Origin: CAYUJH01 sp964394585
Lineage (GTDB): Bacteria; Bacteroidota; Bacteroidia; Cytophagales; Flammeovirgaceae
Direction: 5' to 3'
Assembly (NCBI GenBank): GCA_964394585.1
Contig: CAYMYI010000057.1
Coordinates: 1 to 25,362 of the forward strand
Length of the DNA stretch: 25,362 nt
A model generated the notes under the pieces. It was not told the origin of the DNA. It saw only the letters and a list, made by a program, of their open reading frames with translations, and did not search any database. Shown in pieces: positions 1 through 7,059 of the stretch (positions within the stretch are counted from its first letter, which is position 1; each line of letters opens with the position of its first letter). The translations under genes were made by a program, and so were the position numbers.

Positions 1-2
1 AA

Positions 3-95
3 GATACTCAAATGTTTATGAACTATTACAGTGCTAATTTTCGGAGAACTAGAACTCTTCCAATAAGATACGTTCCAACTAAAGAAGAAGATTAG
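3..95 (+). CDS. C-terminal end of an unidentified protein (5' end outside window)
   Basis: An open frame runs from the left edge to a TAG stop at 93-95. It encodes about 30 residues rich in Arg and aromatic residues (…NYYSANFRRTRTLPIRY…) and ends in an acidic TKEED tail. The sequence has coding character and is followed 70 bases later by a hairpin with a T tract on the same strand, as expected for the true end of a gene. I do not recognise the family from so short a fragment, so no function is proposed. It converges on ung. Confidence 0.5.
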   Translation, partial: DTQMFMNYYSANFRRTRTLPIRYVPTKEED

Positions 96-166
96 TAAGC
101 TGTGAGCCTAAATTGTTTTGGCTAGACCTCAGTGTTATGTAAGAAGTGCGCGCTTTCCGTTCATTG

Positions 167-199
167 CCCCTATCGTGTTCACCAATCGATAGGGGTTTT
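167..199 (+). terminator. Rho-independent terminator overlapping the 3' end of ung
   Basis: CCCCTATCG (167-175) and CGATAGGGG (187-195) form a perfect 9-bp stem with an 11-nt loop, followed by TTTT on the + strand. It would end transcription of the gene stopping at 95. The right arm lies inside the last codons of ung (TPID) and the ung stop codon is in the loop, so the two convergent genes share this structure. Confidence 0.65.
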
Positions 200-841
200 G
201 CCTTGCTGCTCTAGGTAGACATTGGCTTGGCTGAAATGGCGATTCCCAAAGAAGCCACGGCTTGCCGAAAGCGGCGAAGGATGTGGCGAGGTAAGTATTA
301 AATGCTTGTGGGAATCGATAAATGCTCCCTTTTTTTGTGCGTACGATCCCCATAAGATAAATACGACCCCTTCTTTCTGGTTGGCAATCGCTTGAATCAC
401 CGCGTCGGTGAAAGTTTCCCAGCCCTTGCCCTGATGCGAGCCGGCTTCGTGTGCACGTACGGTTAGCGTGGCATTTAGGAGCATGACTCCTTGTTGCGCC
501 CACCGTTCTAAGTTACCTGTAGTAGGGATTGGCTTGCCTAAATCGTTGTGTATTTCCTTAAAAATATTGACCAAAGAAGGTGGGATTTTTACCCCATCAT
601 TCACCGAAAAGCAAAGACCATTCGCTTGCCCGGGACCGTGGTAGGGGTCTTGCCCTAAGATTACAACCTTCACATCCTCGAAGCTACACCGATCGAACGC
701 GTTGAAGATGAGTTTGCCAGGCGGATAGACGCGCGTGCGTTTCACTTCGTACTTTATAAACTCAGTCAGTTGGTAGAAATAGTCTTTCTCAAATTCTTGT
801 TTTAGAATTTCTTTCCACGAAGGAGCAATTTTTACATCCAT
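179..841 (-). CDS. ung: Uracil-DNA glycosylase (family 1)
   Basis: Cytosolic enzyme that removes uracil from DNA, the first step of base-excision repair after cytosine deamination or dUTP misincorporation. The 220-residue product has the family-1 signature GQDPYHGP at residues 63-70 with the water-activating Asp65, the uracil-stacking Phe78 in GLCFSV, the uracil-binding Asn123 in LLNATLTV, and the DNA-intercalation loop HPSPLSASRG at 187-196 with catalytic His187. Length and C-terminus match Ung. The frame is open upstream to 1006, but I place the start at the Met of MDVKIAPSW because the extra 55 residues are hydrophobic, unlike Ung, and would overlap the apaG start. It stands alone and is transcribed divergently from apaG. 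Confidence 0.97.
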   Translation of the reverse strand: MDVKIAPSWKEILKQEFEKDYFYQLTEFIKYEVKRTRVYPPGKLIFNAFDRCSFEDVKVVILGQDPYHGPGQANGLCFSVNDGVKIPPSLVNIFKEIHNDLGKPIPTTGNLERWAQQGVMLLNATLTVRAHEAGSHQGKGWETFTDAVIQAIANQKEGVVFILWGSYAQKKGAFIDSHKHLILTSPHPSPLSASRGFFGNRHFSQANVYLEQQGKTPIDW

Positions 842-906
842 ATTTACTAATTTTATCAAAGGTTGTATAAATACCGATAGTTTAACAAAGATGTGTAATA
901 CCACTT

Positions 907-914
907 CAAAAATA
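907..914 (-). promoter_or_regulatory. Possible -7 element for ung
   Basis: On the minus strand this reads TATTTTTG, matching the Bacteroidota -7 consensus TAnnTTTG. It lies about 65 bases upstream of the ung start. I see no convincing TTG-type -33 element at the right distance, so support is weak. Confidence 0.3.
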
Positions 915-989
915 CAAACCGCTAAGTGAGTGCTGTGCGGGATAAGCCGGCGCTTAACTACAGCGTACCAGAATTTATTCAAAATTGAC

Positions 990-1382
990 ATGGCTATGAT
1001 TACCACAATTACCGAAGGGATTAAAGTTAGCGTAGAAACAGAGTACCAACCCGAGTACTCCAGTCCCGAACAGTTTCATTTTGTATTTACATATCGGATT
1101 ACGATTGAGAATAACAGCAACTATACTGTTCAGTTGTTGCGGCGCCATTGGTATGTACACGATGCCGGCAGCGATTTGAAAGAAGTAGAAGGCGAAGGAG
1201 TAGTGGGTGTTCAGCCCATTATAGAACCCGGCCAACATTACCAATATGTTTCAGGAAGCCATTTACGAGCGGCATTTGGCAAAATGCATGGGCATTATAC
1301 CGTAGAACGGATGATTGATGGCAAGCAATTCAATATTTCCATCCCAGAGTTTTCGTTAATTGCCCCGTTTCGCCTTAACTAA
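990..1382 (+). CDS. apaG: ApaG-family protein (DUF525)
   Basis: Small immunoglobulin/FN3-like beta-sandwich protein. ApaG is linked by genetics to Co2+/Mg2+ handling and Ap4A metabolism in enterobacteria, but its biochemical role is unsettled. The 130-residue product shows the family pattern: VSVETEYQPEYSSP near the N-terminus, YRITIENNS, QLLRRHWYVHDAG, EGVVGVQPIIEPGQHYQYVSGS and GHYTVERMIDGKQF, with a C-terminal proline-containing segment. The start is the Met of MAMITTI. A Met six bases further on is equally possible. The longer in-frame extension to 930 does not resemble the family. It is 10 bases upstream of the MazG-like gene and probably co-transcribed with it. Confidence 0.93.
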   Translation: MAMITTITEGIKVSVETEYQPEYSSPEQFHFVFTYRITIENNSNYTVQLLRRHWYVHDAGSDLKEVEGEGVVGVQPIIEPGQHYQYVSGSHLRAAFGKMHGHYTVERMIDGKQFNISIPEFSLIAPFRLN

Positions 1383-1392
1383 GAGCCATTAC

Positions 1393-1725
1393 ATGGAGCT
1401 ACCCGCTTTCCCCGATTCGGCAGATTTGCCAACCCTCCAAGCCTACATGCAAGCGGTATGCGAAGCCCGCGGTTGGGATTCCGATTCGCCTGAACGCAAG
1501 TTTTTGCTGTTTACCGAAGAAATTGGCGAACTAGCCAAGGCGATTCGCCAGCATGAACACCTATACCAAGAAACCAACAAAACCCCGGAAAATCCACTCG
1601 CCCTTGCCGAAGAATTTGCCGATGTGTTCAGCTATTTACTCGATTTAGCCAACACCTTTCAGGTAGACCTTACCCAAGCGTTTAAAGCCAAGGAGCTTAA
1701 AAACGCTCAACGTAGCTGGGAATAA
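1393..1725 (+). CDS. MazG-like nucleotide pyrophosphohydrolase
   Basis: All-alpha NTP pyrophosphatase of the MazG/iMazG superfamily, predicted to hydrolyse (d)NTPs to the monophosphate and PPi as a house-cleaning enzyme. The 110-residue product carries the Mg2+-binding EExxE (Glu42-Glu46, TEEIGELAKAI) and the second-helix ExxD (Glu74-Asp77, EEFADVFSYLLDLA), the diagnostic pair for this fold. It is a single MazG domain, so a short homotetrameric type rather than full E. coli MazG. The Met of MELPAFPD is chosen as start. A Met at 1360 would overlap apaG by 23 bases. The substrate cannot be told from sequence. Confidence 0.85.
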   Translation: MELPAFPDSADLPTLQAYMQAVCEARGWDSDSPERKFLLFTEEIGELAKAIRQHEHLYQETNKTPENPLALAEEFADVFSYLLDLANTFQVDLTQAFKAKELKNAQRSWE

Positions 1726-1755
1726 CCAATCGCCTTTTTTAGCCCAAAATGATCG

Positions 1756-1790
1756 TAGGGAAAATCGTGGCAAACGCTGCATTTTCCCTA
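1756..1790. repeat. Perfect 10-bp inverted repeat in front of mutS
   Basis: TAGGGAAAAT (1756-1765) and ATTTTCCCTA (1781-1790) are exact reverse complements separated by 15 bases. No T tract follows, so it is a poor intrinsic terminator for the MazG-like gene. Its right arm overlaps the predicted mutS -7 element, which would suit an operator. Confidence 0.55.
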
Positions 1791-1796
1791 GCTTTG
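1789..1796 (+). promoter_or_regulatory. Predicted -7 element of the mutS promoter
   Basis: TAGCTTTG matches the Bacteroidota -7 consensus TAnnTTTG exactly. Transcription would begin around 1803, giving a short leader of about 16 bases before the GTG start. The -33 element is weak. Confidence 0.5.
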
Positions 1797-1818
1797 TGTA
1801 AAAAACCAACAAAGCACC

Positions 1819-4443
1819 GTGGCAAAGACGAAAGCAAAGAGCAAGGAAACCCCGTTGATGAAGCAGTACAACTCCATTAAGGCAAAACACCCCGGTACGC
1901 TGCTGCTATTTCGTGTCGGCGATTTTTACGAAACCTTCGGAGAGGATGCCATCAAAGCAAGCAAAATTCTAGGGATTGTCCTTACCAAGCGAGCCAACGG
2001 TTCTGCCTCGGAGGTAGAGCTTGCCGGTTTTCCCCATCATTCGCTCGATAGCTACCTGCCTCGGCTCGTGCGTGCAGGCGAGCGCGTTGCCATTTGCGAC
2101 CAGCTCGAAGACCCAAAAATGGCAAAAGGAATCGTAAAACGGGGTATTACCGAGTTGGTAACGCCCGGCGTTTCCATGAACGATAATGTGCTAGAAGTTA
2201 CTCGAAACAACTATCTAGCCTCGGTATTCTTAGGCGAGAAGCAATCGGGCATTGCCTTTCTCGATATTTCCACAGGGGAGTTTTTAGTGGCACAAGGCAA
2301 GCGTGCTTACCTCGATAAATTACTAAGAGGATTTCAACCCTCAGAGGTGCTGTACAGCCGCTCGCAGTCAGATATTTGTACAGGGTTTTTAGGCGAAGAT
2401 TACAATACTTACCGAGCCGAGGAGTGGGTGTACACCTTTGATTACGCCTACGAGAAACTCACACGCCATTTTGGAACCAGTTCGCTCAAAGGGTTTGGCA
2501 TTGAAGGGCACACCGAAAGTATCATAGCCGCAGGTGCTATTTTGTATTACCTAGAAGCCACCGAGCACCATCAAGTAGGGCATATTGCCAATATAGCTCG
2601 CATTGAAGAGGAGCATTACGTATGGCTCGATCGGTTCACCATTCGGAATTTAGAGCTGTTGTACGCACAACACGAAGGTGGCGTGCCCCTTATCGAGATT
2701 CTCGATCGTTGTGTTACGCCGATGGGCGCACGTATGATGAAAAAATGGGTAGTCCTCCCGTTAAAAAACAAAGCGACGATCGAAGAACGCCAAAAGGTAG
2801 TACAGGCACTCACCGAAAATGAAGACTTGCTCGATAGCCTAACGACACCTCTACGGCAAGTAGGCGACCTAGAACGGCTCATTTCCAAGGTGGCAGTTGG
2901 GCGGATTAACCCGCGCGAAATGGGGCAGCTTAAAAGAGCCTTGCAGTTTTGCTTGCCCATCCGCAGTATACTTACCGGTGCGGAAAACCCTCGGATGCAA
3001 CAGATGGGGGAAAAACTTTCCCCTTGCGAATTTCTCATTTCAAAAATTGAAAAAGAATTGGTGGACGAGCCCCCCATCAACCCTGCGCAAGGAGGACTGT
3101 TTCGCGAAGGAGTCGATGCAGAACTTGATGAACTTCGGAAGCTCGCTTTTTCGGGGAAGGATTACCTTGTACAAATTCAGCAGCGCGAAATAGAGCGCAC
3201 CGGCATCACCTCGTTAAAAATTGCTTATAATAAGGTGTTTGGTTATTACTTAGAAGTTACCAACGCCCATAAAAACAAAGTCCCCGATGAGTGGATTCGC
3301 AAGCAAACCCTCGTGAATGCCGAACGCTACATTACCGAAGAACTCAAAGTATACGAAGAGAAGATTTTAAATGCTGAAGAGAAAATGAAAGTCCTCGAGC
3401 AGCAAATGTTTCGCAGTTTGGTAATCGCCGCTACTGACTTCATCACGCCTATTCAGCACAATGCTCAGGGGATTGCCTCCCTCGATTGCCTAGTTTCCTT
3501 TGCCCAAGTGGCACTAAAACACAGGTACTGCTGCCCCACCATTGGAGAGGGGCGCACTATTGCAATTCGAGCAGGCAGACATCCGGTGATCGAACAGCAG
3601 TTGCCCCCGGGAGAGTCGTACATTCCGAACGACATTAAACTAGACCCCGACGAGCAACAAATCATGGTGATTACCGGCCCAAATATGGCGGGTAAATCAG
3701 CATTATTGCGGCAAACCGCTCTCATTGCTCTCATGGCGCAAATGGGGAGTTTTGTCCCTGCCGAAGAGGCGCACATTGGGCTGGTTGATAAGGTTTTTAC
3801 GCGCGTAGGGGCTTCGGATAACCTTTCGCGAGGGGAATCTACCTTTATGGTGGAAATGACAGAAACGGCGAGCATCTTAAACAACTTGAGCGACCGCAGC
3901 TTAGTGCTGATGGACGAAATAGGCAGAGGAACCAGTACTTACGATGGGATTTCTATCGCATGGTCGATTGTAGAGTTTCTTCACAACCACCCTACGGCAC
4001 GCCCTAAAACGCTATTTGCTACGCATTATCATGAACTAAATCAGTTGGCAGAGTCGTTCCCCCGCATTCGCAACTTTAACGTAGCCGTGAAAGAAACTGG
4101 GCAAAATGTGATTTTTTTACGCAAACTTCGCCCTGGCGGCAGCGAGCACAGTTTTGGTATCCATGTGGCACAAATAGCTGGGATGCCCAATCAAATTGTC
4201 ATTCGGGCACAGGAAATCTTGGAAGAGTTGGAAAAAGATAAAATGAAAGATATGCGCAAGAAACGCATTAATGAGATGCCCAAGGTCAATTACCAGCTCA
4301 ATTTATTTGAAGCCAAAGATCCACACTACGAATACATTAAAGAGTTGTTGGCAAAGTTAGATATCAATACCATTTCTCCGGTTGAAGCACTGCTCAAATT
4401 GAACGAAATTAAGCAGTTGCTCAACGAGGGAAAGAAAACATAG
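1819..4443 (+). CDS. mutS: DNA mismatch repair protein MutS
   Basis: Mismatch-recognition ATPase that starts methyl-independent mismatch repair with MutL. The full-length product has 874 residues. The mismatch-wedge Phe-x-Glu lies at Phe36-Tyr37-Glu38 in FRVGDFYETF, connector and lever/clamp domains follow through about residue 580, then Walker A GPNMAGKS at 620-627, Walker B ending Asp699-Glu700 (LVLMDEIGRG), the ST(F/Y) signature region GESTFMVEM and the HYHEL switch. A C-terminal segment after the ATPase (EALLKLNEIKQLL) resembles the MutS tetramerisation region. Translation starts at GTG: the residues immediately after it (AKTKAKSKETPLMKQY) are typical of MutS and no ATG fits better. It has its own predicted promoter. 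Confidence 0.98.
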   Translation: MAKTKAKSKETPLMKQYNSIKAKHPGTLLLFRVGDFYETFGEDAIKASKILGIVLTKRANGSASEVELAGFPHHSLDSYLPRLVRAGERVAICDQLEDPKMAKGIVKRGITELVTPGVSMNDNVLEVTRNNYLASVFLGEKQSGIAFLDISTGEFLVAQGKRAYLDKLLRGFQPSEVLYSRSQSDICTGFLGEDYNTYRAEEWVYTFDYAYEKLTRHFGTSSLKGFGIEGHTESIIAAGAILYYLEATEHHQVGHIANIARIEEEHYVWLDRFTIRNLELLYAQHEGGVPLIEILDRCVTPMGARMMKKWVVLPLKNKATIEERQKVVQALTENEDLLDSLTTPLRQVGDLERLISKVAVGRINPREMGQLKRALQFCLPIRSILTGAENPRMQQMGEKLSPCEFLISKIEKELVDEPPINPAQGGLFREGVDAELDELRKLAFSGKDYLVQIQQREIERTGITSLKIAYNKVFGYYLEVTNAHKNKVPDEWIRKQTLVNAERYITEELKVYEEKILNAEEKMKVLEQQMFRSLVIAATDFITPIQHNAQGIASLDCLVSFAQVALKHRYCCPTIGEGRTIAIRAGRHPVIEQQLPPGESYIPNDIKLDPDEQQIMVITGPNMAGKSALLRQTALIALMAQMGSFVPAEEAHIGLVDKVFTRVGASDNLSRGESTFMVEMTETASILNNLSDRSLVLMDEIGRGTSTYDGISIAWSIVEFLHNHPTARPKTLFATHYHELNQLAESFPRIRNFNVAVKETGQNVIFLRKLRPGGSEHSFGIHVAQIAGMPNQIVIRAQEILEELEKDKMKDMRKKRINEMPKVNYQLNLFEAKDPHYEYIKELLAKLDINTISPVEALLKLNEIKQLLNEGKKT

Positions 4444-4456
4444 TTTCCATAAAAAA

Positions 4457-4483
4457 GCCCTGTTTTTCCATTGAAAACAGGGC
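4457..4483. terminator. Bidirectional intrinsic terminator between mutS and the MBL hydrolase gene
   Basis: GCCCTGTTTT (4457-4466) pairs perfectly with AAAACAGGGC (4474-4483) around a 7-nt loop. On the minus strand the stem is followed by six T (plus-strand A at 4451-4456), so it serves the hydrolase gene well. On the plus strand a looser TTCTTTTT tract follows, serving mutS. Confidence 0.85.
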
Positions 4484-4493
4484 GAAATTCTTT

Positions 4494-5381
4494 TTAGGCT
4501 TCTAGTTTTTTGCGCCAATAACGCATCAGTCCGGCTACGCTCATCCACGAAGGGTTGGCAGCTTCGTATTTAGCTAAGCCTGCCTCATCAACGCCTTGCG
4601 ATTGAAGTTGCTTGGCAACATACGCTTGAAATACAGGGGTAACAGCCTTGGGGTCTTCTCCGTTTTCGTACCGAGGGCGCATCCAATTAGCCCAATCGTC
4701 TAAAATGTGTTCTAATTGATTGAGGTGTTCGTCGATGTGGGTAATTTCCCCAAAGTGGGTTAGATAGAGTTTTTTTGCATTGCTGTTCCGTAGAAGCTGA
4801 ATGGAGGATTTCCAATCTTCGACATTGATATCGGGTGGAGGGCAAGGAGCTACTACTGGTCCATTAAGAATTTTTACTCCGGCAACATCGCCGGTAAAAA
4901 TCACATCGTCAATTTGCCATGCAATGTGGTGTACAGCATGCCCTGGGGTATGCCATGCTTTTAAAGTTACCTCGCCTACGGTAATTTCTTCTGCGTGGTT
5001 TACAGCATGCAGTTGGGTTTCGGGGATGGGCTTCATTTCTCCCCAAAGCCGATCCATATCTTCTTTGTAAATTCTACGTGCCGATTCCATCAGTTTTTCA
5101 GGCGATGCCATGTGTCTGACCCCAAACGGGTGCAAATGGATGGTCGCCCCTAGTTCGGCAAACGCCCAAGCACCGCCGGCGTGGTCGAGGTGTATATGTG
5201 TAAGGAATACATGTTTAATGTCGGCAGGTTGGTAGCCTTCGCGTTGTAGTGCTTCGGTTAAATGTTCCCAAATCGAATGTGGGCCGGTTTCTACCAGAAT
5301 AGGGCCTTCAGAAGTTTCGATTAAGAAGGCAGCAATGGCTTCCGATATGTTTAGAAAGTGGAGGTCAAGTACTTTAATCAT
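4494..5381 (-). CDS. Metallo-beta-lactamase-fold hydrolase
   Basis: Dinuclear-metal hydrolase of the MBL superfamily, cytosolic (no signal peptide). In the 295-residue product the metal ligands are visible: HxHxDH at residues 62-67 (THIHLDHAGG), His148 in HTPGHAVHH, Asp165 in FTGD, and His209 in LTHFGE. A helical C-terminal tail of about 80 residues follows, as in MBL proteins of the glyoxalase-II-like branch. The substrate is unknown: hydrolysis of a thioester, lactone or similar is plausible but not shown. The start is the Met of MIKVLDLHF rather than an upstream Met whose added residues look non-coding. It lies 79 bases downstream of the marR gene on the same strand, so MarR may control it. 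Confidence 0.88.
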   Translation of the reverse strand: MIKVLDLHFLNISEAIAAFLIETSEGPILVETGPHSIWEHLTEALQREGYQPADIKHVFLTHIHLDHAGGAWAFAELGATIHLHPFGVRHMASPEKLMESARRIYKEDMDRLWGEMKPIPETQLHAVNHAEEITVGEVTLKAWHTPGHAVHHIAWQIDDVIFTGDVAGVKILNGPVVAPCPPPDINVEDWKSSIQLLRNSNAKKLYLTHFGEITHIDEHLNQLEHILDDWANWMRPRYENGEDPKAVTPVFQAYVAKQLQSQGVDEAGLAKYEAANPSWMSVAGLMRYWRKKLEA

Positions 5382-5460
5382 CGTGAAAAATGGTTTAGCA
5401 GGTGCGTAAAATAGAAAGATAGGCAGAAACTCGCAGGATTCCACTGAAAAGAAGAAATGC

Positions 5461-5913
5461 TTATCCTCGGAGCTTATCGAGCAGGTTACTCAGCTGCGCT
5501 GCTTCAGCTTCGGTCAGTTGTTGGTGGTAGTTTTCGGTTACCTCTTCAATCACTGGGTGGATTTCCTCTAGCAGGGCAATTCCTTTTTCGGTAATGGTGA
5601 TATCCACCTGTCGGCGGTTATGCTCGCATTGTTCGCGTTTTAAGTAGCCTTTCTGTTTGAGTTTTTCTACTAACCGGCTAGCGTTTGACATGCGATCGAG
5701 CATGCGTTCTTGGATCAGTCCAAGGGTTACAGCTTTGGGGTACTGCCCCTTCAGTATGCGCAAAACATTGTACTGTTGCGACGAAATGTCGAATTCCTTG
5801 AGTGCCTGATTTGTTTTAGTTTGCAGCCAAGAAGCCGTAAATAACACATTGAGTGTTGCTTTCTGGTACATACTTCTGAAGTTTGACTGTTTAATTTCCT
5901 GTTCGATATTCAT
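5461..5913 (-). CDS. MarR-family transcriptional regulator
   Basis: Winged-helix dimeric repressor of 150 residues. The recognition helix and wing are recognisable: ISSQQYNVLRIL, MLDRMSNASRLVEKLKQKGYL, then the wing NRRQVDITITEKG, close to the DRRxVxxxLTxxG family signature. N- and C-terminal helices for dimerisation flank it. The ligand cannot be predicted. I choose the start MNIEQEIKQ because two upstream in-frame Met codons would place a perfect palindrome (5935-5966) inside the coding region. With this start the palindrome falls in the leader where an autoregulatory operator is expected. The MBL hydrolase gene downstream is the obvious partner. Confidence 0.9.
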   Translation of the reverse strand: MNIEQEIKQSNFRSMYQKATLNVLFTASWLQTKTNQALKEFDISSQQYNVLRILKGQYPKAVTLGLIQERMLDRMSNASRLVEKLKQKGYLKREQCEHNRRQVDITITEKGIALLEEIHPVIEEVTENYHQQLTEAEAAQLSNLLDKLRG

Positions 5914-5934
5914 GATACGTTGTTTATTTACAGT

Positions 5935-5966
5935 TGCAAACATTGTTAAAACATAAAATGTTTGCA
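5935..5966. promoter_or_regulatory. Palindromic operator candidate upstream of marR
   Basis: TGCAAACATT (5935-5944) and AATGTTTGCA (5957-5966) are exact reverse complements with a 12-base AT-rich spacer, their centres 22 bases (two helical turns) apart. Each arm read outward contains AATGTTTG, one base off the Bacteroidota -7 element, so a bound dimer would cover a promoter. MarR autoregulation is inferred, not shown. Confidence 0.6.
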
Positions 5967-6011
5967 TGATTTTCCGACTAATTTTAATTGGGGTATGGGG
6001 AAATCAGGCGT

Positions 6012-6019
6012 TACTTTTG
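6012..6019 (+). promoter_or_regulatory. Predicted promoter of the rlpA-like gene
   Basis: TACTTTTG matches TAnnTTTG exactly, with a TTG at 5988-5990 at a spacing (21 bases) suitable for the -33 element. Transcription would begin around 6026, leaving a leader of about 35 bases with AT-rich sequence before the start codon. Confidence 0.6.
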
Positions 6020-6060
6020 CCTTATAGTATTATATCATGTTCAATTAAACCATTTTTATT

Positions 6061-6540
6061 ATGCAATTTCTCAGAAAGATAACAGGTAGGTTGGTATTGC
6101 TTTTATCGGTAGTATGGGTGTTCCAAGCGTGTGAACTGCTCGACTTAGACGATATCATCCCCAACGATGACCCCGAAGAAGAGGTCATCCCTTTAGAAAA
6201 TATCAACTTCACACAAGAGGGAGAGGCTTCGTACTATGCCGATCGGTTTGAAGGCCGCCCGACGGCGAGTGGCGAACCCTTTCGGCAAGATAGCCTCACG
6301 GCTGCCCATCGTCATTTACCTTTCGGGACGGTGGTCAGAATCACGAACTTGAAAAATAACAAACAAATTGTGGTAAGGATTAACGATCGGGGTCCGTTTG
6401 TAGAAGGTAGAATTATTGATGTGTCGCGCCGAGGGGCTGAAGCTCTAGATTTTATTCGCGATGGCCTCGCCGATGTGCGCATTGAAGCGGCACTTTCTGA
6501 GGAAGATGCCAAAAAAATGGATGATTTGTTGGGGCGTTAG
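6061..6540 (+). CDS. RlpA-like lipoprotein (double-psi beta-barrel)
   Basis: The 159-residue product begins with a lipoprotein signal: a basic start, a hydrophobic run and Cys24 in VFQAC as lipidation site, followed by an acidic stretch (ELLDLDD). An RlpA-type double-psi beta-barrel covers about residues 53-143: GEASYYADRFEGRPTASGE, LTAAHRHLPFGT, VVRINDRGPF, GRIIDVSRRGAE. His83 and Asp109 match the catalytic pair of RlpA lytic transglycosylases, which cleave peptidoglycan strands lacking stem peptides at the septum. There is no SPOR domain, unlike Pseudomonas RlpA, so recruitment to denuded septal glycan is not supported. The protein is probably anchored in the cell envelope. It is alone or paired with the secreted CxxC protein 64 bases on. 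Confidence 0.9.
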   Translation: MQFLRKITGRLVLLLSVVWVFQACELLDLDDIIPNDDPEEEVIPLENINFTQEGEASYYADRFEGRPTASGEPFRQDSLTAAHRHLPFGTVVRITNLKNNKQIVVRINDRGPFVEGRIIDVSRRGAEALDFIRDGLADVRIEAALSEEDAKKMDDLLGR

Positions 6541-6604
6541 CTCTCAAAACAAATGAGATGCGCTTCTTCTTTTATAAAGAAATATCACTTAAAAAGGCAA
6601 TTGT

Positions 6605-7039
6605 ATGTTCCGTTTACCTGCTTTAATACTTTGTTTCGCTTTGGGGAGTGCTACTACCCAAGCACAAGACAACACCTGGAAAACCCTTGGAAAACTTACT
6701 TGGAAAAATTTTTATGATGAACAGCTAGGCTTTGACGTTTCGCAGCCGGTTTTTAGCGAGGAGATTAAAGCGCTGGATAATCAAGAAATTGAAATAACAG
6801 GATACATTATTCCGGTAGATGTAGAAGGCGATTACCAAGTACTTTCGGCGTTTCCGTACAGCAGTTGCTTTTTTTGCGGAGGGGCAGGCCCTGAAACCGT
6901 TATGGAGTTAGATATGGAAAAAAACGAACGCCTTGTGAATGAAAAAGTGGTGTTGCGCGGCATCTTACGGCTCAACAACGACGATTTTCAAAAGCTGATT
7001 TACCGGCTCGATGATGTTGAGCTAGTAGAAAAACTCTAA
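6605..7039 (+). CDS. Secreted CxxC protein, DUF3299-like
   Basis: A 144-residue protein with a Sec signal peptide (hydrophobic residues 4-18, likely cleavage after TQA before QDNTW). The mature part resembles the DUF3299 family: an ITGYIIPVDVEG strand pair, then SSCFFCGGAGPETVMEL with Cys88 and Cys91 in a CxxC arrangement, then a beta-rich segment ending LYRLDDVELVEK-like. The predicted OB-like fold and the CxxC could bind a metal or form a disulfide; neither is established. Bacteroidota carry close relatives as secreted hypothetical proteins. Function is unknown. It converges on the lipid kinase gene with only 11 bases between stops. Confidence 0.7.
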   Translation: MFRLPALILCFALGSATTQAQDNTWKTLGKLTWKNFYDEQLGFDVSQPVFSEEIKALDNQEIEITGYIIPVDVEGDYQVLSAFPYSSCFFCGGAGPETVMELDMEKNERLVNEKVVLRGILRLNNDDFQKLIYRLDDVELVEKL

Positions 7040-7040
7040 C

Positions 7041-7059
7041 GTAGGTTCACTCAACCTAC
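7041..7059. terminator. Short hairpin between convergent genes
   Basis: GTAGGTT (7041-7047) and AACCTAC (7053-7059) form a perfect 7-bp stem with a 5-nt loop between the two convergent stop codons, overlapping the stop of the lipid kinase gene. Neither strand has a T tract, so termination would be weak or factor-dependent. Confidence 0.35.

Noticed and set aside
842..1006. N-terminal extension of the ung frame
   Set aside because: It would add 55 hydrophobic residues atypical for Ung and overlap the apaG start; read-through of the intergenic region.
2616..3080. 154-codon open frame on the strand opposite mutS
   Set aside because: Lies wholly inside mutS, with Ser/Arg-rich shadow composition and no recognisable motif.
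6566..6582. TTCTTT-TAT-AAAGAA palindrome between the rlpA-like gene and the CxxC gene
   Set aside because: Six-base AT-rich arms are expected by chance in sequence of this composition, with no promoter motif or T tract beside it.
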